From the NCBI GenBank assembly GCA_019279435.1, contig JAAALK010000079.1, positions 110,420,664-110,484,663 of the forward strand: a DNA stretch of 64,000 nt, read 5' to 3'. Below, in pieces: positions 30,732-40,565 of this stretch. Below the pieces are notes generated by a model that worked only from the letters and a program-made list of their open reading frames with translations, made no database searches and had not been told where the DNA came from. A program made the translations under genes and the position numbers. Numbering within the stretch: the first letter of the stretch is position 1; every line of letters starts with the position of its first letter. The DNA is from Zizania palustris. Lineage: Eukaryota > Streptophyta > Magnoliopsida > Poales > Poaceae.

Positions 30732-33277
30732 TGAGGAGCCATGCTGAAGAGCGTGGGCCTCATGGCTCCAGATGTGATGAGTCATTGTCAACGGTAGTCA
30801 AAGAGGACTGAAAAGAGGAGGAGAGCTGCTGCGTCTGGGCCGCGTGTGACTCAGGTACACGGGCAGCGAGCGACTGTCGGGCAGAGGGGCCGCGAAGTCG
30901 GGCTGGCCCAATCCGGGTACATGGGCTAGGAGCAGTAGAGGATCCACTGGGCTGTTGACCAGGATTGACTCAGGTACACGGGCGGCGAGTGATTGCCAGG
31001 CTGAGAGAGCTGTGGAATCGGGCCGGCCCAATCCGGGTACCTAGTGCAAAGTCGGTGGACGCTTTGTCAGTTTCGGCACAAAACTAAGGACCACTGATCT
31101 TAGATCGGACCATCCTGAAGTGAAGTCGTAGTCGCTACGAAAGCTCCACTTTCGGATAAGTCATCTGTAAATAGGAGTTTACTATTTTGTCCTTAGGCCC
31201 ATAGTCAGTCAGTCGAGTCTATAAAAATAGGGAAAATTACTCACGTGCCATTATAATTTTCAGAAATTGCCAATATGCCACTGTCAGTGACTGTGGCGGC
31301 CACCATCTGCCAGTGACACAACGATGGCATATTGTCAAACCGTGAAAATTGTAATGGCACGGAAAAAATTAACCCTAAGGGCAGTTTGGTCTTTTCCATT
31401 TATTTCAGTGTCTATAAAAAACCCTAAGGGTCTGGTGGAATATTCCTAGGATATTGGGCTGCCTATAAATAGGGCCCCAATCCCGAGGGTTAGGTCACCC
31501 TTTTCTGAAACCACTTTACTAATCAATTTTGGGTCATTGTCTCTCCTATTTTTGCGGCGCCAACAAGCGTGTTATTCGTTTGTGCTCTGGAATCACTGCT
31601 GCTACTGTTCGTCTCGTGTGATTTGCCTCACCAGGTGTTATTCTCCCATTCCCAGCTTTCGGTAGTCTCGATGTGGAGTAATTTATTGTGGCCTCGTTTT
31701 ACGTCCCCAGATTGGTTGTCTATGTGCGACGATTGTTTTATTCTGCTACAGTTCTTCACAGATTTCTGCTAGTTTATACTTCGTGTGGAGTATGTTGATC
31801 TCCGTAGCGAATCTGATGATCTGGTGTTCTTCTGTCTAGATTTTTACTCCTGCACGGTTTTTTCCTGTTGGCGTGTTTTCGAAGCCTAATGATCTCGTTT
31901 CGTGAGTTTAACTTGTCTCTACTTTGTTGCCTATCTGTTGCTAGCACCTAGGTTTGTGTAGCTGATGTCTATTTTTCTCTAAGTCTAGTACAGGGGGTCT
32001 TTCTAGCTCTTCGTGCTGTCACTGCATGAGTAATGGTGCGCAAGAATTTTTGCAAGGCAAGCAGTTTTGGTGCAGTAGTATAGCATGGCAGGAATAGCTG
32101 TGCACAGTGACAACATAGGTACTAATTTCGTGGCTTGCTCCTATTGATGTTTGGTGCAGCGCTGCATGTCAGGCTACTCATAGCCTTCAGCCTATGCTTG
32201 CTCAGCCACATACAGGAAGCAAGAGTGCATGACAAATTTTAGTATCTACAGCTACACAAGTGTAGGTCCCACAGGAAGAACTGTGCGCCATGATGGCCTG
32301 AGGATTTTTTTTACTGCTAGCTTCATAATCCTTCAGGCTACGTTCTGGTAGCTCTGAAATTTGCTTCAGCGGCATTTTTTTGTGCGTCTCTGAGAGTTCC
32401 TTTGTTTTTCTTCGCTGTTCGAAGTCTTCTTCTGAAGTGTTGTTTTTTTGGATGATCGAAGTGTATATTCGAAGGTCAGTGCGTGGGTCCCACCAAGGCT
32501 CATACTTCGTTGTGAAATCCCTGCAGTCGTTTTTGTTCCAGTCTCGTTTGAAGCTTACTTCAGTTCGAAGTAGACCTCGCTGGATTACGAAGCAAAGGTT
32601 GTTGCGAAGCCCTCCGTTTCTGTTGCTGATTTTGAAATATTTCCGTTCGCATAACTGGGTAGCACTCATTTCGAAGGTCATAGTCTGAACATACAGACTT
32701 CGATGTTTTTGGTGTACTTCGACAACATTACATACTTCGAATGTATGGCTGGCTTCGAAGTGGTTGTGTTTTGTGTTTAGCACCGAAGCTAGTCAGAGTA
32801 CCTATTAACTTCAGTAGGCTTCGAAGGGTGACGAAGTCATTACACAATTTGGCTTCGACTCCATCAGCCTTCGCACGTCAACTTCGAAGTAGGCTTTGGC
32901 TCGTCTATTACAGGCTTCGACACTGCGTACTTCAAAGCAGGCTTCGTCAAGTACCAAACAGGAGACAACTCTAAATAGTAAGACTTCTCGTTTTACGTGC
33001 ACTCAGATTAAAATGCTATGATGATTTAATTCTGTGAAGGTTGATCTGCCCATGTTTTAAATGCCTTGTTAATCTGCCTATTAGCACTGTTTTGGTGTCT
33101 TATCATTTAGGACACTAGTTGATTTTAGGCTAGATCTTGTTTTAGGTCTTGACGATATGTTTCCGTTTCCTTGCTAAGTCTTTTGAGGTGCGTTGGGTGT
33201 TGGGTGCAGGCCATTGATTCGAAAGAATTTTTTAGGCGCCCATTCACCCCCCTCTTGTCGCTACTTTCGGTCCTACA
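30732..33277 (+). repeat. 5' LTR of the Sirevirus (2546 bp)
   Basis: Starts TGAGGAGCC and ends GGTCCTACA. TATA box CTATAAATAG at 31463-31472. It carries a 146-bp inverted-repeat insert (31230-31375) absent from the 3' LTR, and a segment of about 72 bp (31492-31563) missing there. The region 32400-32970 is dense in TTCGAAG-type palindromes. The 193-codon minus frame at 32202-32783 is not a gene: the other LTR breaks it. Confidence 0.95.
31230..31375. mobile_element. MITE-like inverted-repeat insertion in the Sirevirus 5' LTR (146 bp)
   Basis: The terminal halves are inverted copies: GTGCCATTATAATTTTCA on the left against the complement of TGAAAATTGTAATGGCAC on the right, and the similarity continues inward (CAATATGCCA). 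The 3' LTR lacks it at the matching site (AAAAATATCCTAAGGG). No coding capacity. A clear target duplication cannot be assigned, so the superfamily is open. Confidence 0.7.
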
Positions 33278-33278
33278 A

Positions 33279-33292
33279 GTGATATCATAGCC
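33279..33292 (+). promoter_or_regulatory. Primer binding site of the Sirevirus, degenerate
   Basis: GTGATATCATAGCC directly after the LTR resembles TGGTATCAGAGCC, the complement of initiator tRNA-Met used by Copia elements, with substitutions consistent with decay. Confidence 0.65.
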
Positions 33293-33339
33293 TGGTTATG
33301 GTTTTTCCATACCTTAACTGGTTCTAAAACCTAGTAGTG

Positions 33340-35164
33340 ATCATGACGTCCCTGGAAAGGTCCCGTCCTTAGAAGCTTATGGCTATAACTAATGAAAGAC
33401 TCGCATGCGAGCCTATCTCATGAGCCAAATCTCGGACATCTAGGACATTTGTATTCATGCTACTTTCACAGTGTTGTTTGTTGTTGAGCGCACTACTCCA
33501 GATATTGTTGCCCAGCATCAGAACAACAACAAAGCGGTGAATATTTTGTTTTCGGGAATAGGTCCCACTGAATTTTAGCGTGTGAGCCATCTCACCACTA
33601 CGAGAGATATCTGGGCTACCCTTCAGGCACACCATGAGGAGACAGCTTAGGTCAAGGCTCGGCTCTATCAGATCTACCGGCGTGAATATCAGAATTTCAC
33701 ACAGAAGCCGGGTGAATCTGTTGAAGCGTTGTTTAGTCGCTTTCAATCGATCATAAACAAGCTTCGGGACAACAAGGCTGAGGTTGTTCAGTTAGTCTCA
33801 GATCATGAGCTGGCGCTCAAGGTTCTCCATACCTTGGACCCTATGATCTGGGAGATCAAGGTATCCCCTATCATTGAGAGCACATCTTATGATACCTTGA
33901 CCATTTCTGAGTTGTTTAGCAAGCTGAAGGCTACTGAGGTTGATACCCAGTTGAGATCAAATCTCACTGGCTCTGGATCAAAGACCATGGCCCTTGCTAC
34001 ACCTTCTACTGACCCCTCCTCTGTGAGCTGTGCTGGGTTCTCTTTGATGTCTATCACTGAGGACCAGCTCGAGTCATTAGGAGATGATGACCTGTGTCTT
34101 TTTAACAATCGGGTGCATCATGTTTATGACAAAAGAATGTTCAAAAGACATGGCACAAAGACCGGATGCTTTGAGTGTGGTGACCCAGGACACTTCATCG
34201 CCGACTGCCCCAAGCGCAATGGTCACAAGAAGGGCACCGGTGGTGGCTTCCATGACTCCGACAAGCACGTCAACTCCTCCTTCACCAAGGGCAAGCTAAA
34301 GACCAGATTCTTCAGAAAGGCCCTGAAGGACTACCGGCGTGAGAACAAGAAGCACGACAAGGCCTTCTTCGCCGAGATGGAGAAGATCTACTCCAAGCGG
34401 TCCACGTCTTCTTCCTCTTCATCGAGCTCAAGCGATGAGGAGATTGTCATCAGGAAGGGGAAGGACAAGGACGATCCAGCGAGCTTTTGCTTCATGGCCT
34501 TCGGGGACAGGCCAAAGAGCCGCTCACATCAACACCGAAGATCCCGCAAGAGCTTCTGCTCAATGGCTCTTGGGGATAAGGAAGAAAAGGGCTCCTCCGA
34601 TGACTCCGACGACGACGATAATGAAAAGGTATCATCTTACGAACGTGAAATCATTGATTTACTTGAAAGCAATCGTCAGGAGTTAAAATATCGGGAAAAA
34701 CTGCTTAGATGGGCTAAGAAGAGGATAGATGAAGTGGAGAGTGAGCTTGCCATGGCCAACGGCATAATTGAGAGTCTATCTTCTTCCCCTTGCTTGGGTG
34801 ATAGCAGTGAGTGGCCAAAGTGTGAGGTGCTTCTGTGTGACCTGTCGACTCTGAAGTCCAGGTACACAGAAAGGGTTGATGAGAGGGATGCTTTGGCCAC
34901 TGAGCTTGAGAGCGCTCAGCTGGAGCTAAAAGATGCTCATGTCACTATCGTCATGCCCTGTGCTGATTGCCCATCTCATCTAGCTATTCAGCTAAGCTGA
35001 AAGCAAAGGGTGATGAGCATTTGAGCGAGTTGGAGAGAGTTAGAGCTAAGCTGGGGCAAACTAGGCTAGAGCTTGAGACAATGTCAGTTCCACCCACTGT
35101 CTGTGAGAACTGCCTGTCTCTTAGATTGGAATTGATTAAGCTGAAAGCTGAGAAGTCTGTCTAG
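33340..35164 (+). pseudogene. Sirevirus gag, broken
   Basis: The N-terminal part (33340-33720) is frame-broken but ends in YRREYQNFTQKPGES, a gag motif. From 33729 a 423-codon frame runs on: FSRFQSIINKLRDN, then SKLKATEVD, a CCHC zinc knuckle CFECGDPGHFIADC (34168-34209), a Ser-rich acidic region (34408-34620), and a coiled coil with REIIDLLESNRQELKYREK. It stops at 35000. The frame shifts to 34967-35164 for a further coiled-coil piece with CENCLSLRLELIKL. Gag packages the RNA. The long coiled-coil tail is typical of Sirevirus gag. Confidence 0.85.
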
Positions 35165-36087
35165 GTTGATAGAGAGTGTGAGACCTGCTTGTCTCAGGTG
35201 GAGGTACTAGCTTCCTTGAGATAGGACCTAGCTGATGTCCAAAATGAGAACTTTTACCTCCGTTCAATCCTGAGTTGGATCAGTGCCAGAGATCCACAAC
35301 TCGACATGATGATCCAGCAGTTTAATAGGCAGGATGGGTTTGGGGTAGGCTACACCTACACCAAGGCTAACTTTGAGAGTGCTATTAGCGGGGCAGTGGA
35401 GTGGAGTAAAATGACTCCTGAACAGAGATACCCCAAAACTCACTCCACTAAGTCTTTCCAGGCTAGTCAGCCCAAGGATGGAGTGTTCTAAGAACATCCC
35501 AAAGCTCCACCCAAGAAGCCCATCTGGGTTCCAAAGCCCAAACACCTTCACACTTCTCTTGACTCTCTTCCTGGACCCTCTCACACCAAGAAGACTACAC
35601 CACTAAGCCCAAGAACCCCAAGCCTCAACCACATCCCAAGAAGCCCACCTATCATTGTGAGTACTGTTAGAGAGACGGGCATCTTGTGGAGTTTTTCTTC
35701 AGGAGGAAGCGGGTTGAGAGAGCAGAGAGAGCTCGTGGTGGTCAGGTGCAGTTCTACCAGCAGGATGGTAGACTGAGAGTTCCTCGACACGGGGAGAGGC
35801 TGGAGGCCAGGCCACATCGTGTAGGTGGTGGTAGAGGAGACAACTTTCATGCCCATGCTCTGGATGGTGGTGTTCGAGCCGGCAGAGCTCCAGGCCGTTT
35901 TGGTTACGGTCCTAGACCTCGTAGCCAAGGTTTTAGGCAGAACCGAGGACCTCGCTTTGAGCCGCATTTTGGTCCAAACTCTTCTGATGGTTTTTGCTTT
36001 CTGTCTTTTGAGCAGATGGCTCGACACTGGTTTTGTTCTTTTGCTAAACCTGGTGCCGGACCATTTGCTCCCCCTTACAACCACTGA
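35165..36087 (+). pseudogene. Sirevirus gag-pol junction with a second zinc-finger remnant
   Basis: Two open pieces: 35306-35491 (MMIQQFNRQDGFGVGYTY, then MTPEQRYPKTH) and 35686-36087 (FFFRRKRVERAERARGG, Arg/Gly-rich). Between them YHCEYC-stop-RDGHLVEFFF is a degenerate CCHC finger, with a stop and with Phe at the last Cys position. This linker is expected upstream of Sirevirus protease. It is non-functional. Confidence 0.7.
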
Positions 36088-36089
36088 TT

Positions 36090-37010
36090 GTGCGGGATCG
36101 GGGACTGGAGGACGTTTGGATTATGGACTCAGGATGCTCTCGCCACATGACGGGACACCGCAGATGGTTCTCCAGTCTCTCTCCCCCGAGGTCCAAGGAA
36201 TACATCACCTTCGAGAACAGTGGTCATGGGAAGGTACATGACATTGGCTCAATTCGCATCTCTGACCATTTCTCTTTAAAGAACATTGCTTTGGTTGGAA
36301 ATTTGAACTTCAATTTGATTTCTGTTTCGCAACTTCTCGAGGATGGGTTGGAGGTTCGTTTTAAGAAGGGCAGTTCTTTTGTGATTGATTCTAGAGGGTC
36401 TCTGATTTGCTAGATCTTACCCTTCGGTAAGGTTTTTCGGATTGACTTCTCTAGTTCTTTTGGCCCTTCTCGATGTTTGATTGCTGGATCCTCCTCTGAG
36501 CTCTGGAAGTGGCATAGGAGGTTGGGCCAGTTGAGTTTTGATCTGCTAGTCAGGTTGAGCTCTATGGACCTCATCCGAGGATTGCCCAAGCTTAAGATGG
36601 AGAAGGATCTAGTTTTCCATTCCTGTCGTCACGGGAAAATGGTTGCCGCTTCTCACTCACCTGTGACTCAGGTAATGACTTTGTATCCGGGTGAGCTGTT
36701 ACACATGGACAATGTTGGTCCAGCTCGGGTACACTCAATCGGTGGGAAGTGGTACACGCTTGTGATTGTTGACAATTTTTCTCGATTTTCGTGGGTTTTC
36801 TTCTTGGAGTCTAAGGATGAGACTTTTCATTTCATTCATGACCTGATTTTGAAGTTGAAGAATGAGAACAATGGTCGGATTCGAGCGATTCGCTCCGACA
36901 ACGACTCTGAGTTCAAGAACTCTCAGTTCGTCAGCTTCTATAATGATCAGGGTCTTGATCATCAGTTTTCTGCTCCTTACACTCCCCCACAGAATGGCGT
37001 TGTGTAATGA
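36090..37010 (+). pseudogene. Sirevirus protease and integrase N-terminal/core part
   Basis: Protease: VWIMDSGCSRHMTG, active-site Asp codon at 36126-36128, open to a TAG at 36411-36413. The same frame then gives the pre-integrase segment ELWKWHRRLGQLSFDLLV. The zinc finger is damaged: the second His is Gln (RLGQ) and the first Cys of the CxxC pair is lost (VFHSCRHGKM). First catalytic Asp in LLHMDNVGPA, second in IRSDNDSEF. The catalytic Glu codon after QNGVV is TAA (37005-37007), followed by TGA. The integrase is thus dead at several residues. Confidence 0.9.
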
Positions 37011-37829
37011 AAGAACCGCACGCTAGTCGAGATGGCCAGGACGATGCTCGATGATCACAGGACTCCTAGGCATTTTTGGGTTGAAGCCATAAACACGACT
37101 TGCTATCTGGCCAACCACATTTTTCTTAGAGCTTACCTAGGTAAGACTTCATATGAGTTGCGGTTTGGCAGACAGCCCAAGGTGAGCCACTTGCGTGCGT
37201 TTGGCTCCAAGTGCTTTGTGCTCAAGAAGGGAGGGCATTTGGACAAGTTTGAGTCTCGTTGCTGGGATGTAGTTTTTCTTGGCTATGCTTTGCATTCTCG
37301 AGGCTTTCGTGTTTGGAACCTTGACTCCCAACAGCTTGTCGAGACTTGCGAGGTTTCTTTTGATGAGTCCTTGCCTTCTTTGACTCCTTCTTTTGAGCTT
37401 TCTGGGAATGGTGAGCTTAGAGAGTCCATCTTCGAAGATGTTGATGACACTCCAGCTGCTGATGAGGGTGGGCCTTCTGCACAACCTGCAGAACCCACAC
37501 CTTCTGAGACTTCGACTGAGGACGAGGGCGTACCTCTGATCACTTCTTCCACTTCGATTGAGCCTCCTCAGTCGAGTCCGGAGCAGTTCAGCATGATCAC
37601 CCCTCAGGGCTCATCATCGGTGATCTTTCTGAGAGGACTTTGCATTCGTCTGTTGACTCTCTTGCTGTGTGTGTTGAATCTACTTTTGTTGCATCTTTTG
37701 AGCCCAGAGACATTTCTCATGCTCTTTCTGATTCGAATTGGATTAATGCTATGCAAGAAGAGCTTGAGAATTCTGTCCGCAGTCATGTTTGGACACTGGT
37801 TGAGCTGCCACCCGGATGCAACCCCATAG
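37011..37829 (+). pseudogene. Sirevirus integrase C-terminal part and linker, frameshifted
   Basis: After the double stop the frame continues with NRTLVEMARTMLDDHRTPRH, then CYLANHIFLRAYLGKTSYEL and HLRAFGSKCFVLKKG, the normal Copia integrase tail, then an acidic Pro/Ser-rich linker (37420-37620). The frame is lost near 37620, where the RT frame beginning at 37640 takes over. A single indel explains this. Confidence 0.85.
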
Positions 37830-39232
37830 GCACCAAGTGGGTGTTCAAGAACAAGCAAGGTGAAGATGGGGTTGTGGTGCGCAACAAAGCTCGACTAGTT
37901 GCCCATGGTTTTTGCCAGAAAGAGGGTTTTGACTTTGAAGAAACTTTCGCCCCTATTACCCATCTTGAGTCCATTCGCATTCTCTTAGCTTTTGCCGCTT
38001 CAAAGGGTTTTAAGCTTTTTCAAATGGACGTCAAAAGTGCTTTTCTGAACGGGTACATAGAGGAGGAGGTTTATGTTAGGCAGCCCCCCAGTTTTGAGAA
38101 CCCTAAGTTTACTCGACATGTTTTTAAGCTGCAGAAAGATTTATACGGTTTGAAGCAAGCCCCCAAGGCTTGGTATGACCGGTTAAAGCAACTTTTGTTG
38201 CGGAAGGGCTTTGTGATGGGTTATGTGGATAAAAATCTTTTCTTGCTCAGAGATGCTTCAGATTTCTTAGTCGCTCAGATTTACGTAGATGATATTATCT
38301 TTGGCGGTACTACTGATATTCTTGTGTCCAAGTTTTCTGAGGAGATGCACAGTGAGTTTGAGATGAGCCTAATGGGTGAGCTCAAGTACTTCCTAGGGCT
38401 CCAAATCAAGCAGACCAAGTACGTCACCTTCATCCACCAGGGTAAGTACACTCGAGACATGTTGAAGAAGTTCAATTTTGTTGGAGAGCTGAAGCCTCAG
38501 ATGACCCCAATGGGCACATCTGGGGGCCTGGACAAGGACGAGAGTAGCGTCAAGGTCAATGAGAGAGAGTTTCGAGGGATGATCGGTTCACTGTTGTCCT
38601 TGATGGCGATGAGGCCAGACATACAGTTCACCGTGGGACTGTGCGCGCGCTTCCAGTCTTCACCACGCGTGTCTCACCGACAGGCTGTCAAGCGCATTTT
38701 CAAGTATCTTACCTATGCGCATGATCTTGGTCTTTATTATTCAGCATCATCATCTCTTGATTTATCTGGATTTTCGGACGCTGATTTTGGGGGGTGTCGG
38801 TTGGATCGCGAGTCGACTTCCGGTACTTGCCAGTTTCTTGGTTCATCTCTTGTTTCCTGGTCTTCTCGAAAGCAGTATGGAGTTGCTCTTTCGACCACTG
38901 AGGCTGAGTATGTAGCTGCTGCTAGCTGCTGCTCACAGTTGGTTTGGATGATTTCCACTTTGCGAGATTTTGGGTTGTTCTTTCCTACCAGAGTTCCTCT
39001 GTTTTGCGACAGCACCAGTGCTATTAGTGTAGGGAAAAACCCTTGTCTCCATTCAAAAACCAAACACATTGATGTGCGCTTTCACTTTCTAAGGGATCAA
39101 TATGAGAAAGGTGTCATTGACCTTGTTCATGTTGATACTCATCATCAGTTGGCTGACATTTTCACCAAACCCCTGGATCAGTCTACTTTTGAGCGTTTAC
39201 GAGGGGATTTGGGTGTTGTGTATCCTTTTTAG
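37640..39232 (+). CDS. Sirevirus reverse transcriptase and RNase H, intact
   Basis: An uninterrupted frame of 530 codons. RT motifs in order: NAMQEELENSVRSHVW, PIGTKWVFKNKQGEDG, FAPITHLESIRILLAFAAS, LFQMDVKSAFLNGYIEEEVY, LYGLKQAPKAWYDRL and the catalytic IYVDDIIFGG (YVDD at about 38282-38293). RNase H follows: LSGFSDADFGG (Asp), LSTTEAEYVAAASC (Glu), PLFCDSTSAISV (Asp), LADIFTKPLD, ending at TAG 39230-39232. It copies element RNA and removes it. All catalytic residues look intact, unlike the gag and integrase parts, so this may simply be a stretch that escaped mutation. The start is an ORF edge; in the element it is translated as part of Pol. Confidence 0.9.
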   Translation: MHSSVDSLAVCVESTFVASFEPRDISHALSDSNWINAMQEELENSVRSHVWTLVELPPGCNPIGTKWVFKNKQGEDGVVVRNKARLVAHGFCQKEGFDFEETFAPITHLESIRILLAFAASKGFKLFQMDVKSAFLNGYIEEEVYVRQPPSFENPKFTRHVFKLQKDLYGLKQAPKAWYDRLKQLLLRKGFVMGYVDKNLFLLRDASDFLVAQIYVDDIIFGGTTDILVSKFSEEMHSEFEMSLMGELKYFLGLQIKQTKYVTFIHQGKYTRDMLKKFNFVGELKPQMTPMGTSGGLDKDESSVKVNEREFRGMIGSLLSLMAMRPDIQFTVGLCARFQSSPRVSHRQAVKRIFKYLTYAHDLGLYYSASSSLDLSGFSDADFGGCRLDRESTSGTCQFLGSSLVSWSSRKQYGVALSTTEAEYVAAASCCSQLVWMISTLRDFGLFFPTRVPLFCDSTSAISVGKNPCLHSKTKHIDVRFHFLRDQYEKGVIDLVHVDTHHQLADIFTKPLDQSTFERLRGDLGVVYPF

Positions 39233-40565
39233 GATATTTTGAGTCGGTTTTCTTTCTTCTTTACTCTTTTCTTGAGTCTTTTTGTGTGTGTTCATATCAT
39301 ACATACTCACATATCACACTTTGAGCTTGCTTCTGTTATATGATTGAACTGCGTTACTTATTCTAGTTGGTACATGCTTTTGATTACTTGTCGATGATTA
39401 TGCTTTGCTTCAGTTCACATGATATGTCTGATATTTGTCATATGCATGGCTTTTATGCTTTAAAATTGAAAAATGATCACCATTTCTTCTGGTAACTAGC
39501 ATGTGTAGGTTGAATGCTTTTGCTATCTGTTACATGCCTTGTAGCTAGTTTCTTTACTTAGATGCAAATATGCAACTTGGACATCTTTATGCTTTAAACA
39601 TGGAAATGTGCTATAAAAATGATGAAAAATGGTTTGCTTTGTCGCATTGCATTGTTTTGGACTGCTTACCATAGCACTTTGGTATGAACTAGGACAATGT
39701 AGTGTATGCCAAGACCAATGTCTTAAGCTTCTGATGGTCCAGTTCTGGCCTAGGCTTGACTTGGTCAGACAGCATAAGGTTTGAGATGCAAATAACCCCT
39801 GGCACAAATGAAAAAGGAAAAAGAAAAAGCCTAAAAATTAAAAAGATAACAAGTTTGCTGAAGCACATTGTTTTGGACAATGCCTATCTTCATAGATATC
39901 AGTTAGCTTCTACATGTCATGCTTTACCTTGCTTGTCAATTGGAAAATGTGGTGATTCTTTTGTTTGCAAAAATTGAAAAATGCGTGCTAATGACTTTCT
40001 TTAGATATCTCTGTTGCACTGATCATGCCATGTGTCTTAGACAGTATGTCTTTTGCTATACCTGTTAGATGTTGTAATTGCAGTAAATCATATCTGAGAA
40101 GCATGCTTTCTACACTCCACCTGCACCCCAGTTGCATTCATTGCATATTTTGAGGGGGAGTTGCATTTCAGGGGGAGTCTGTGTCTCTTTAGAGTGCATT
40201 TAGTCTCGCTTGATGAGTCCAATTGTCAACAAGGGGAGAAATTTTGGGAGAAGAATTTAAGGGGGAGTTTTGGCTTTCTCTAGGATTTTTTGTAGGGGGA
40301 GTTTTTTGTCCCGTTTGTCCTTACTCTTTTGATATCCTTGTTGATGATTCTGAGATTGCACTTGTTTTGAGCTTTTACTTTTGGTTAACCATAATGACCG
40401 CTTCTTGCTTTTATTCGGCTATTGGTCATTAGGGTTAAACATTTACTTTATTTTCTTCTTCTTCTTTTTTTGCTTGTGTTTTATTTTCGTGTTTCCACAA
40501 GTGTTCACAGGTACTGAGGAGCTGATGAAGAGAAGTGTTGACAATGCACTCATCAAGGGGGAGAT
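39233..40565 (+). promoter_or_regulatory. Sirevirus 3' noncoding region with multiple polypurine tracts
   Basis: 1.3 kb with no gene. Purine runs of the form A/GGGGGAG occur at about 40152-40160, 40170-40176, 40231-40240, 40259-40266 and 40293-40300, and the one next to the LTR, AAGGGGGAGAT, is 40555-40565. Several polypurine tracts upstream of the 3' LTR are a Sirevirus trait. Short open frames here are not supported. Confidence 0.75.

Noticed and set aside
32202..32783. A 193-codon minus-strand frame in the Sirevirus 5' LTR
   Set aside because: The 3' LTR has it broken into shorter pieces and it matches no protein family; open frames arise from the palindrome-rich sequence.
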